NCBI GenBank assembly: GCA_002431355.1
Contig: DJEQ01000087.1
Span: 1-19,982, forward strand
Origin: Oribacterium sp. UBA5894
GTDB lineage: Bacteria > Bacillota > Clostridia > Lachnospirales > Lachnospiraceae
Length of the DNA: 19,982 bases
Direction: 5' to 3'
In this document: piece by piece, positions 1 to 7,348 of the stretch
Layout: each line of letters begins with the position of its first letter
Numbering within the stretch: the stretch's first letter is position 1
The notes under the pieces: model-generated
The model's input: the letters and a program-made list of their open reading frames with translations, nothing else
Database searches by the model: none
Told to the model about the DNA's origin: nothing
Made by a program: the position numbers and the translations under genes

Positions 1-1520
1 ACCTTGTACGGCTCCATATTCTCTGCATCCGTGATCATCAGGGAGAACGCCTCCGTTCCCTCGGAAGCGTCGTCATCATATACCTTAAAGCGCACATACT
101 GTACGTCTTCATTCGGGGCGAAGGTGATCGTCTGCTCAGCGGCATACGGAATCTCCGCAATCTGCTCCGGCATGATCTCGGCAAGAATCGCATCCGTAAG
201 ACTGCCGCTCACACCGCTCGAGCCCTCCTCACGGGTCGGTTCACCGGTCGCCTCCTCCTTGAGGAGCGCAAGACGGCTCTTCGTCGAGGTCACGGCATCA
301 CTGCCAGCAACGGACAGTACGGAAGCGGAGGCGAGCCGTTCGTTCTCGTCGTCATTACTTTCCTCTTCCGTATCGAGATCATCGACAACTACAGGTTTTC
401 TGGACTTCGTTGACTTCGTAGAGGCCGCTGTTTCCGTTTCGGTCTTCGCGTCGGTCTGTTCCTCCGTCACATCGGAATTCTCCGAAGCGTCGGTCTTCTC
501 GGAGTCCTCATGGGAGACTTCGGTCTTCTCTGCAGTCTTGTCGCCAACCTTTTCTTCAGACTTCTCGTCGTTCTCATGGGCAGCTTCGGTCTTCTCTGCA
601 GCCTTTTCCTCAGACTTCTCGTCGTCGTTTTCGATCTTCTTATCTTCGCGCTCGGCCTTTTCCACGGTTTCAGCGGCGTCCTTCTGATCGGAAGTCTCCG
701 CCTTCTCTACCGCATCGTCAGAAATGGATACCGCCTTGTCTTCGCGGTTTTCAGCCTCGGTGTTTTCCCTTTCCTCTGCAGCAGCGTTCTTTTCCTCCGA
801 TGCTTCCTCGGAATACTCGGCGCCTTCGCTTTCTAATTTCTCTTCGGAGGTCTCCGTCTTCTCCTCTGATTTCTCTTCGGAGCTTTCTTCCTCATCCTCG
901 CGGTCTTCGGTCTCGTTCTTCTCTTCGGAGGTCTCAGCTGCATCCTTTTCATCCGACGACTCGGACTTCTCCGCATCGTCTGTGCTCTCCTTCGTATCCT
1001 CGGAATCCGCACTCTTTTCCTGCGCCGCGGCCTGCTCGAGCTTTTCCTTTACCTCCGTCGCGCTGGTCTTTCCGACCTTCTCAACGGTTCCGCTTTCCTC
1101 GTCATAGCTGTATTCGGTTCCTTCCGCCTCGTCCTCATCCTTCGAGCTCTTCACGACCTGCTGAAGGATGGTCTCCTCCTCGCCCGTCGTCGTAAGATGG
1201 GACCCCAGAAGTCGATAGTCCTCGCCATAGCTTGCAGAAATATCGAGGGCATGAAGCGTAACCGATGCCTCTTCATCGAGATTGCCCTCACGATAGATCG
1301 CGACCTCGTAGGTATCGTTGGCCTCCTTCAGGGTAAGTCCGGACACACCAAAATAAACCAGATCCCCTTCGGTCAGCTGGTCTTTCTCGAGTCGTGTGCC
1401 ATCGATCACCGTCGGCTCCTGCCTCGGCAGGTCCGCAAGCGAGCAGAGCGGCTGCAAAAGTCCGATCTGCGCTCCCAGAAGAAGTGAGGTGATACGTTTA
1501 CAGAGTTTGTTTGGTTTCAT
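1..1520 (-). CDS. Secreted Calx-beta domain protein with long acidic low-complexity insert (partial, runs off left edge)
   Basis: The minus-strand frame is open from ATG 1520 to the window edge (506 codons, C-terminus missing). A GGAGGAA ribosome site (1525-1531) precedes the start. Residues 1-29 look like a signal peptide: Lys/Arg-rich start, hydrophobic LLLGAQIGLL, then SLA before Asp30. Residues about 56-104 read as the first half of a Calx-beta domain (AIYREGNLDEEASVTL, then SYGEDYRL). Residues about 463-500 read as its second half (ITFAPNEDVQYVRFKVYDDD, then EGTEAF). Between them, about residues 125-430 are dominated by Glu, Lys, Ser, Asp, Thr and Ala with little hydrophobic content. They include an imperfect internal duplication at about 301-340 (EKSEEK...EKTE twice). 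Calx-beta domains usually occur in surface or secreted proteins and can bind calcium; the function here is unknown. Serine-rich plus-strand frames over this region are its antisense shadows. Confidence 0.85.
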   Translation of the reverse strand, partial: MKPNKLCKRITSLLLGAQIGLLQPLCSLADLPRQEPTVIDGTRLEKDQLTEGDLVYFGVSGLTLKEANDTYEVAIYREGNLDEEASVTLHALDISASYGEDYRLLGSHLTTTGEEETILQQVVKSSKDEDEAEGTEYSYDEESGTVEKVGKTSATEVKEKLEQAAAQEKSADSEDTKESTDDAEKSESSDEKDAAETSEEKNETEDREDEEESSEEKSEEKTETSEEKLESEGAEYSEEASEEKNAAAEERENTEAENREDKAVSISDDAVEKAETSDQKDAAETVEKAEREDKKIENDDEKSEEKAAEKTEAAHENDEKSEEKVGDKTAEKTEVSHEDSEKTDASENSDVTEEQTDAKTETETAASTKSTKSRKPVVVDDLDTEEESNDDENERLASASVLSVAGSDAVTSTKSRLALLKEEATGEPTREEGSSGVSGSLTDAILAEIMPEQIAEIPYAAEQTITFAPNEDVQYVRFKVYDDDASEGTEAFSLMITDAENMEPYK

Positions 1521-1578
1521 GTAGTTCCTCCAGAAATGAAACGGAAGTCATATGTGAACTTTTTGTGAATTCTTAAGA

Positions 1579-1587
1579 ATTTTAGCA
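1579..1587 (-). promoter_or_regulatory. Possible extended -10 promoter for the Calx-beta gene
   Basis: On the minus strand the sequence reads TGCTAAAAT, an extended -10 (TGn plus TAAAAT), about 58 bp upstream of the start codon at 1520. A TCGACA-like -35 lies upstream only with a long 19-bp spacer, so the -35 is weak. A perfect 14-bp palindrome, AATTCTTAAGAATT (1568-1581), overlaps the end of the -10 and could be an operator. Confidence 0.35.
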
Positions 1588-1620
1588 CATATTTTCCCTC
1601 TTGTGTCGATTTTCTTAAGC

Positions 1621-1649
1621 TTTGCGATATACCGAAATGGACTTATAAT
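1621..1649 (+). promoter_or_regulatory. Probable promoter of the cysteine desulfurase gene
   Basis: A consensus -10 TATAAT (1644-1649) is preceded, 17 bp upstream, by a weak -35-like TTTGCG (1621-1626). The predicted start of transcription lies near 1656, giving a short leader before ATG 1683. TTCTTAAG or TTCTTAAA motifs flank this promoter. Confidence 0.45.
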
Positions 1650-1682
1650 GATTCTTAAAAGAACATGAGAAAAGAGGATTCC

Positions 1683-2954
1683 ATGAAATACTATTATCTC
1701 GACAATGCAGCCACTACACCACTTTCGAAGGAGGCCCTGCAGGCCATGCTGCCATATCTTACGGAGGACTATGGCAATGCCTCGACGATCTATACGCTCG
1801 GGCAGCGGGCGAAGCGGGCCGTCGAGGAGAGCCGTCGCACGATTGCCGAAACCATCGGGGCCCATCCTTCCGAAATTTACTTTACGAGCGGTGGCACCGA
1901 GTCCGATAACTGGGCACTGATCGGCGGGGCCGAGCTCGGGCAGGGGCAGCTTCAGAGAACATCCGCAGCGCAAGCGAAAGGGACGTCGGAGTCTTCATCT
2001 TCAGAGGCCGACGGAAGCTCTAGCTCGCATCCAGTGGGACATATCATCACGGATGTCATCGAGCATCACGCCATCCTCCATACCTGCGAATACCTCGAGA
2101 AGCGCGGCTTCGACGTGACATATCTCCCGGTCGATGCCGAGGGGCACGTGGATCCGGATGCCGTCATGGCGGCGCTTCGCCCGGATACGGTGCTGGTCAG
2201 CGTGATGGCCGCAAATAATGAGATCGGGACCCTCGAGCCGATTGCCGAGATCGGGAAGCGGCTCAAAGAATACGAGAACGCGCATGGTCAGCGGATTCTT
2301 TTTCACACGGATGCTGTCCAGGCCTATGGGCATATCCCGCTGAACGTCGATGCGCTGCAGGTCGATCTTCTCTCCACCAGCAGTCATAAGCTGAATGGTC
2401 CGAAGGGGATCGGCTTTCTGTATATTCGCCGCGGCGTGAAGCTTCCGAGCTTTCTCCATGGTGGGGAACAGGAACGCGGCCGTCGTGCGGGAACAGAAAA
2501 TGTCGCCGGCATGGTCGGCTTCGCACGCGCCGCTGAAATCGCCTGCGCGGAGATGGATGCGCGCCGTGCCCGCGAAACCACGGTGCGGGATCATCTCATT
2601 GCACGACTCCTCGCAGAGATTCCATTCACTACGCTGAATGGGGATCCCGTGCATCGCCTCCCGAATAATGTCAATGTCTGCTTCAAGTACATTGAAGGCG
2701 AGACCCTGCTGCTTCTCCTGAATGAAAAGCACATCTACGCAAGCTCCGGCTCCGCCTGCGCCAGCGGCTCCCTTGATCCAAGCCATGTGCTCACCGCGAT
2801 CGGCGTCTCCCACGAGGATGCCTATGGCAGTCTCCGCCTGACGCTGAGTCCTGAAACCACGATGCAGGACGTCAATGAGGTCGTCGAGCTTCTGAAGCCA
2901 ATCGTCGCCTACCTCCGCGAGCAGTCACCGCTGTATAAGAAGCTGAGCCTATGA
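1683..2954 (+). CDS. Cysteine desulfurase, IscS/NifS family (group I), with Ser-rich insertion
   Basis: This 423-residue PLP enzyme would take sulfur from L-cysteine as an enzyme persulfide for Fe-S clusters, thiolated tRNA or other sulfur acceptors. The N-terminus YLDNAATTP is typical. IEHHA (126-130), HTDAVQ (208-213), the PLP-lysine motif SSHKLNGPKG (Lys236) and the persulfide loop SSGSACASG (Cys359) are all present. The start at 1683 is chosen over the in-frame ATG at 1665 because AGAGG lies just upstream and the family starts directly with the YLDNAATTP strand. Residues about 83-118 (DNA 1929-2036) are a Gln/Ser/Ala/Gly-rich stretch roughly 25-30 residues longer than usual between SDNWAL and HIIT. 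The gene stands alone, divergent from the Calx-beta gene and closed by a terminator. It may be iscS- or nifS-like; no iscU or moaD partner is adjacent. Confidence 0.93.
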   Translation: MKYYYLDNAATTPLSKEALQAMLPYLTEDYGNASTIYTLGQRAKRAVEESRRTIAETIGAHPSEIYFTSGGTESDNWALIGGAELGQGQLQRTSAAQAKGTSESSSSEADGSSSSHPVGHIITDVIEHHAILHTCEYLEKRGFDVTYLPVDAEGHVDPDAVMAALRPDTVLVSVMAANNEIGTLEPIAEIGKRLKEYENAHGQRILFHTDAVQAYGHIPLNVDALQVDLLSTSSHKLNGPKGIGFLYIRRGVKLPSFLHGGEQERGRRAGTENVAGMVGFARAAEIACAEMDARRARETTVRDHLIARLLAEIPFTTLNGDPVHRLPNNVNVCFKYIEGETLLLLLNEKHIYASSGSACASGSLDPSHVLTAIGVSHEDAYGSLRLTLSPETTMQDVNEVVELLKPIVAYLREQSPLYKKLSL

Positions 2955-2956
2955 AG

Positions 2957-2988
2957 AAAGAACTCGCCTCTCGGCGAGTTCTTTTCTT
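2957..2988. terminator. Bidirectional intrinsic terminator between convergent genes
   Basis: A perfect 12-bp stem (2957-2968 pairing with 2973-2984) has a 4-base TCTC loop. It is flanked by A-rich sequence on the left and T-rich sequence on the right. It begins two bases after the desulfurase stop codon and sits just past the stop of the convergent amidohydrolase, so it can serve both strands. Confidence 0.9.
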
Positions 2989-4163
2989 TACTGATTCTTT
3001 TTTTTGCTTTGTGCAAATTCTGCTTTTACCTGATCCAGAAGTCCTTCCGTCTCGATGAGATCATAGCAGGCACCGCCAATGGCCTTCGCACCGTAGATCA
3101 CGCAGTTATGCGCGGCCTCCGTTTTACCGGCGTCCACAAATTCCTGGGAATGCGAGGCGGTTCCCTCTGGGACGAAGGCGACGCGGATGCAGGATCCTGG
3201 AATTTCGTGCATGACATTGCCGAAATCCGTAGAACCCGTCTTCTCCCGAGGTGGTGCGAGCTGTGGTGCACCCGCGAGGGAAGCATTGTCCATCAGAAGC
3301 TTATTTAAAAGCAGCACTGGAATCTTATTCAGGAAGAAGTTGCCTTCCTCGATCTCATACGTGACACCGGCAATGAGTGCTGCGCCCTTAATGATGTCAC
3401 GGAAGCGGGCATCCAGCTCTTCCAGCTCCTTTCCAGAAAAGGAACGAAGTGCAAACTCGCCCTTTGCGGTCGCTGGCACAACATTGGATGGGCCCGGAAG
3501 CTCCGTCATCGTATAATGCATACGCACATCATCTGGTACGTGCTCCCGCAAAAATTCGATACCCTGAAAGGCTACCAGCATGGCATCGAAGGCACTGCGT
3601 CCCTTTTCCGGTGCCAGAGCGGCATGTGCACGATGACCATGGAAGGTCACGTTGTAGGTCTTATTCGCAAGGCACTTCACATCCGTACAGGTATTCGGAC
3701 CGCCATGCATCATGAAGGCAACGTCAAGCTCCTTAAAACAGCCACGCGCAATCATCTGGACCTTGCTTCCGAAGGTTTCCTCGGCAGGTGTGCCATACAC
3801 GACGAGCTGGAATGGCTTCTCGGTATCCAGATTCTTCAGGGCCACTGCAGCCCCGAGGCAGCCCGGTCCCTGCATGTGATGACCACAGCCATGGCCGAGG
3901 TTTCGCAGGGCATCATACTCGCACAGAATGCCAAGCACAGGCCCACCCTCTCCATGATGATAGGTCGCGCGGAAGGCCGTCTGAAAGCCACCCACGCCCA
4001 TTTCAACTTCAAATCCATTATTTCGAAGATAATCCGTTAAAAGGCCACTCGCGAAAACCTCTTCGCCATCATATTCTGGATGGTCGAAGATCTGATCCGC
4101 CATTGTACACAGTGTATCGCGCTGCGCATCAATCGCCTGAAATAAAGTCTGCTTATCATCCAT
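2988..4163 (-). CDS. M20D-family amidohydrolase/peptidase (AbgB- or PM20D2-like)
   Basis: A 391-residue member of the M20 metallo-amidohydrolases, which hydrolyse amide bonds in acyl-amino acids, dipeptides or p-aminobenzoyl-glutamate. The visible signature is EYDALRNLGHGCGHH (82-96), matching the metal-binding EYDAL...GH.CGH motif of M20D enzymes. It is followed by GTPAEE (124-129, the usual catalytic Glu region) and MHGG (152-155). A lid/dimerisation domain and a C-terminal catalytic segment follow, so the protein looks complete, with no signal peptide. AAGGAGATAAGAAT precedes ATG 4163. The gene lies downstream of a YfcC-family carrier and a LysR regulator, as in an uptake-plus-hydrolysis cassette. 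The substrate cannot be read from the sequence. Confidence 0.88.
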   Translation of the reverse strand: MDDKQTLFQAIDAQRDTLCTMADQIFDHPEYDGEEVFASGLLTDYLRNNGFEVEMGVGGFQTAFRATYHHGEGGPVLGILCEYDALRNLGHGCGHHMQGPGCLGAAVALKNLDTEKPFQLVVYGTPAEETFGSKVQMIARGCFKELDVAFMMHGGPNTCTDVKCLANKTYNVTFHGHRAHAALAPEKGRSAFDAMLVAFQGIEFLREHVPDDVRMHYTMTELPGPSNVVPATAKGEFALRSFSGKELEELDARFRDIIKGAALIAGVTYEIEEGNFFLNKIPVLLLNKLLMDNASLAGAPQLAPPREKTGSTDFGNVMHEIPGSCIRVAFVPEGTASHSQEFVDAGKTEAAHNCVIYGAKAIGGACYDLIETEGLLDQVKAEFAQSKKKNQ

Positions 4164-4202
4164 ATTCTTATCTCCTTGCTAAATATTTCTATCACATAAT
4201 TC

Positions 4203-4236
4203 TGCCACACCACGCAAACATGCATATGGTGTGGCA
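4203..4236. repeat. Inverted repeat between carrier and amidohydrolase genes
   Basis: Perfect 10-bp arms TGCCACACCA (4203-4212) and TGGTGTGGCA (4227-4236) enclose a 14-base loop in the 155-bp gap between the two genes. No T-run follows on the minus strand, so it is not a clear terminator. It could be an RNA processing or stability hairpin that sets the carrier-to-hydrolase ratio, or a protein-binding site. Confidence 0.6.
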
Positions 4237-4318
4237 ATTCTTCTCTATGCTTCCTTCATAAATGATGCATGTCTAAACGTGAATCTACATGATTTTAATT
4301 TATGGTGATCCTTCCGCA

Positions 4319-5716
4319 TCACATCGGACCATAGTGCATGAGCTGTGCAATCACAAGCAGCACGGAGCCCGTCACAAGCCAGATCGCAAACATTTTCCAC
4401 ATGAAGCGCATCCAGCGGTCATACGGGATGTTGCAGGCACTGATGATGCCCATAAGCGCGGTGGAGGTTGGAAGAATATAGTTACAGAAGCCGTCACCGA
4501 AGTTGAATGCAAGGATCGTTGTCTGGCGTGTCATACCGATGAGATCCGAAAGTGGGGCCAGGATCGGCATCACGGCTGCAGCCTGACCAGAGCCTGAGGT
4601 GATGAAGACATTGATGATCGTATTGGCAATCAGCATGGCCGGTCCCATCAGGATTGCCGGTACATGATTGAGAACCCCTGCCAGTGCATAAATGACCGTA
4701 TCAATGATTTTGCCATCGGACATAATGAGGCTGATGGACTGCGCAAGGCCAATGATGATCATCGCGGACATCATCTTCTGGCAACCCTCCAGAAAGTATC
4801 TGGAAATAGTTGTCGTATCAAATCCAGCAATGACACCTACAATAACGGCAAGCCAGATGAACATGGCCGCCATCTGCTCCATATCCCAGCCGAGCTTAAT
4901 GCTTCCGTAAATCACAACCGCGAGGGATACCACCAGAGCTACAATGCACAGAATCTTTCGAAGATCAATGGTGCCGAAATCGTCGAGACCACCACTCGTA
5001 CGGAACTCACTGTGCTGATCCAGCTCATACATCGGACTCTTCGTCGGATCCTTCTGAATCTTTAAGGCATAGCGTACCAGGAAGAGATTTGTAATGACAT
5101 AGTAAACAGCGAAGCATACCCAGCGATAGCCAATGCCGGAATACAGTGGCAGCTCCGCGATCTTCTGCGCCACCACGGTCGTACTCGGGTTCAATGTTCC
5201 CGTCGAGAAACCAATGGCGCCACCAAGCAGAATGATGGCTGCGCCCGTGATCGAATCCAGGCCAATGGCCAGCGCAAGCATCACCATGACCGGTGCAAAG
5301 GCGATGAACATATTGACCGCCTGCGTCGTGCAGATGAGACCAAACATCAGGGTCAGAATCGGAATGAATACATACAGGTTATTGGAAAACTTCTTTGCAA
5401 GCTTTGCAATCACTGCCTGCAGGGCTCCCGCCTTCGTCAGCATATGGAAGGCTGCCCCCGAAAAGAGAATGACCAGCATGATATCTACACGCTTGATAAA
5501 GGCGCTCACGATGTACATCGGAATCAGAAAAGGATTCACCGGTGTGCGTTCAATGTAGCTGAACTGCGATGGATCAATAACCTTGATGCCGTCTGCATTC
5601 TCCACACGGACAAACTCTCCAGCCGGAATGATCCAGGTAAGAAGCACAGCTACCAGAATCATCGAAAACACGATGACGAAGCTGTGCGGGACATGAAATT
5701 TTTTCTTGGCACTCAT
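4319..5716 (-). CDS. YfcC/DcuC-family membrane carrier
   Basis: A 465-residue polytopic membrane protein with about a dozen hydrophobic segments. It begins with a cytoplasmic Lys-rich tail and a first transmembrane helix. Towards the C-terminus the segment FITSGSGQAAAVMPILAPL, then QTTILAFNFGDGF and LPTSTALMG, closely resembles E. coli YfcC as I recall it (DcuC-like anaerobic C4-dicarboxylate carrier superfamily). Members are annotated variously as carboxylate, basic amino acid or peptide carriers, so the substrate is uncertain. ATG 5716 is preferred over in-frame upstream codons because a G-rich AAGGGGGG site lies just upstream and the next residues match the usual soluble N-tail. It is followed by the M20 amidohydrolase on the same strand, suggesting it imports that enzyme's substrate or exports a product. 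Confidence 0.87.
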   Translation of the reverse strand: MSAKKKFHVPHSFVIVFSMILVAVLLTWIIPAGEFVRVENADGIKVIDPSQFSYIERTPVNPFLIPMYIVSAFIKRVDIMLVILFSGAAFHMLTKAGALQAVIAKLAKKFSNNLYVFIPILTLMFGLICTTQAVNMFIAFAPVMVMLALAIGLDSITGAAIILLGGAIGFSTGTLNPSTTVVAQKIAELPLYSGIGYRWVCFAVYYVITNLFLVRYALKIQKDPTKSPMYELDQHSEFRTSGGLDDFGTIDLRKILCIVALVVSLAVVIYGSIKLGWDMEQMAAMFIWLAVIVGVIAGFDTTTISRYFLEGCQKMMSAMIIIGLAQSISLIMSDGKIIDTVIYALAGVLNHVPAILMGPAMLIANTIINVFITSGSGQAAAVMPILAPLSDLIGMTRQTTILAFNFGDGFCNYILPTSTALMGIISACNIPYDRWMRFMWKMFAIWLVTGSVLLVIAQLMHYGPM

Positions 5717-5747
5717 ACGAAGCCCCCCTTGAATAAATAAATGTATA

Positions 5748-5776
5748 TTTATACAGATTAGTGCAGTCGTATGCAA
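5748..5776 (-). promoter_or_regulatory. Probable sigma-70-type promoter of the carrier-amidohydrolase unit
   Basis: On the minus strand a TTGCAT -35 (5771-5776) is separated by exactly 17 bp from a TATAAA -10 (5748-5753), about 32 bp before ATG 5716. An AT-rich inverted repeat, ATAAAT-4-ATTTAT (5737-5752), overlaps the -10 and start-site region and could bind a regulator such as the neighbouring LysR protein. Confidence 0.6.
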
Positions 5777-5916
5777 TTTGCCATTTCGTTTTATTTAATC
5801 AGATATTCAGTTTTTCAAAAGGTTTAAACAGATTCCATTTATTCATGGCTGGCATGATTATACAGCATGGTCCAAGTATCGTAGCCCGCCTTTCCGCGTG
5901 CGTTTACCGTATCCCC

Positions 5917-6861
5917 TCACTGAAGCATCTCATCTGTGATGACGTAGCGTTCACGCACTGCTTCCTTCAGAATCTCAATCAGCATCTTTTCACAGGTTGA
6001 GAGCGTATGCTCCTTTCGATAGACAAGCATGACCTTCGCTTCATATGCTTCCCGGTTCATAAGGTAATAACGCACATGCCGGAAGCGTTCCATATCCTGA
6101 ATGTAGCCTAGCCGATTAAAAGCAACACCCAGTCCCTGATCCACCATGCCCATAATGATATCAAAGTGTGATATTTCAATGGTCCGCCCTGGGTGGATAT
6201 GGTTCTGCTCCCAGATGTGCTCGGCTTCTCCTCGCATGCTCTGCCCTGCGGGCGGAACAATGAAGGTTTCGCCATCGAGGCCGCTTACATCCAGATGCGG
6301 AAATGTGTCTCCTTCGACATGGTAAGCCAGGTGATTTGCGGGATGCGTATCCGGAAGTGCAACCAGCACCTTTTCTGTCGCCAGCTCTTCGCAGATGGCA
6401 TCTGGAAGTGCCTCCTGAAAAATGGACACAAGCAGATCCACTCGGTGGTCTTTATACATTTGAGTCAAATCACTCAGGGTTCCATCACGAAAAATCACAT
6501 CTACATCTGGATACACCAGCATGAAGCGCTTCAGCACCTCCGGAATGATGGCGATGGCACGTCGCTGCTGAATACCAACACGAATCGTCGGATGACTCTT
6601 CTGCAGTTCACTCTTCAGCAGCTCATCAAACTCCGCCTTCATCTCCAGCATCTTCCGAGCACGAACCACATAGGCTTCTCCGATGGCCGTGAGCACAAAC
6701 GCTTTCCCAGTCCGTTCAAATAGTGGAGTTCCAAGGTGCCGTTCCAGGTTGCTGATGTAGACACTAAGCGCCGATGGAGAAATGTACAGTTCCTCTGCTG
6801 CACGCGTCAGGTTTTGGCATTGTGCCAATGTACATACATACTGCTGTTCCTTCAGATTCAT
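5917..6861 (-). CDS. LysR-family transcriptional regulator
   Basis: A 314-residue LysR-type regulator. Residues 1-60 form the winged helix-turn-helix (NLTRAAEELYISPSALSVYI, then LERHLGTPLFERTG). Residues about 90-300 form the periplasmic-binding-protein-like effector domain, starting at TIRVGIQQRR. A strong GGAGGAGAAGGAG region precedes ATG 6861. It lies upstream of, and on the same strand as, the carrier and amidohydrolase genes, with a 200-bp gap carrying the carrier's own promoter. LysR proteins usually control adjacent genes, so the likely target is that pair, possibly with autoregulation. The effector is unknown. The arrangement recalls abgR-abgABT of E. coli, but there the regulator is divergent and the transporter belongs to a different family. 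Confidence 0.92.
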   Translation of the reverse strand: MNLKEQQYVCTLAQCQNLTRAAEELYISPSALSVYISNLERHLGTPLFERTGKAFVLTAIGEAYVVRARKMLEMKAEFDELLKSELQKSHPTIRVGIQQRRAIAIIPEVLKRFMLVYPDVDVIFRDGTLSDLTQMYKDHRVDLLVSIFQEALPDAICEELATEKVLVALPDTHPANHLAYHVEGDTFPHLDVSGLDGETFIVPPAGQSMRGEAEHIWEQNHIHPGRTIEISHFDIIMGMVDQGLGVAFNRLGYIQDMERFRHVRYYLMNREAYEAKVMLVYRKEHTLSTCEKMLIEILKEAVRERYVITDEMLQ

Positions 6862-7019
6862 GCTTCTCCTTCTCCTCCACTCCTGAATGCCTCTGCCGCA
6901 CCACTTGTTATTCTCATTCTCTTTCCGTCACTTGATGGATTTCATTTAGGAAAATTCACTTCCTGTGGTGGCTTATCGTCTCATCTTACTCTTTCTTCTG
7001 AATGCTTCTAAATATTCTT

Positions 7020-7054
7020 AGTATAGCGCAGTTCGGAGAAAAATGAGTCTCATT
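7020..7054 (-). promoter_or_regulatory. Possible lysR promoter with palindrome at -35
   Basis: On the minus strand TATACT (7020-7025) is a fair -10. At 17-bp spacing, the -35 position falls inside a perfect palindrome, AATGAGTCTCATT (7042-7054), rather than on a good -35 hexamer. A palindrome there would suit an autoregulated LysR gene. The start site would lie about 150 bp upstream of ATG 6861, leaving a long leader, so this is tentative. Confidence 0.3.
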
Positions 7055-7063
7055 GAATGATCA

Positions 7064-7348
7064 CAGGCACATTTTCTGATCCACACCCAAGCATGCCTAA
7101 GACGGTTGCGCATCCGCAGGAACCTATAGGCACTGTAAGCGCTTTAAAATGGAAGCATGCTTATGCTCGTAGGACGTTTATTTTATCGCCTTAGGCACTG
7201 TAAGCGCTTTAAAATGGAAAAATGCCTATAAAATCGCACCGCTCCAGACAAAACCATAGGCACGCTTCAGTGCGAAAACGCTCAACGTGCCTATGCAAAA
7301 TAAAAACACCATAGGCATTTGGGCTCATTTCGAGCTCTCGCGTGCCTA
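7064..7348. repeat. Array of five ~37-bp inverted-repeat (hairpin) units
   Basis: Units with TAGGCA at the left end and TGCCTA at the right end lie at 7064-7099 (left arm CAGGCA, 36 bp), 7127-7163 (right arm TGCTTA), 7192-7228, 7257-7293 and 7312-7348. The last four are each exactly 37 bp. Start-to-start distances are 63, 65, 65 and 55 bp. In the fourth unit the arms extend to CATAGGCACG/CGTGCCTATG (10 bp perfect). The interiors differ, except that units two and three share a 28-bp identical left part (7127-7154 and 7192-7219). Conserved ends with variable centres indicate selection or amplification of a hairpin rather than coding sequence. Confidence 0.75.

Noticed and set aside
4..1195. Long plus-strand Ser/Phe-rich open frames near the left edge
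   Set aside because: They are antisense shadows of the minus-strand Glu/Lys-rich Calx-beta gene (GAG/GAA/AAG codons read backwards as CTC/TTC/CTT). They have no ribosome sites or family similarity.
2001..2813. 270-residue minus-strand frame opposite the cysteine desulfurase
   Set aside because: It is a shadow frame. The plus strand carries all catalytic motifs of a cysteine desulfurase, and the minus frame has no recognisable domain.
3009..4261. Several plus-strand frames opposite the M20 amidohydrolase
   Set aside because: They overlap a well-supported minus-strand gene, lack ribosome sites and show no domain similarity.
7127..7219. CRISPR array suggested by a 28-bp repeat with a 37-bp gap
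   Set aside because: Only two copies match. The later units keep only the TAGGCA/TGCCTA ends, and no cas gene is present. The fixed-length hairpin structure explains the pattern better.
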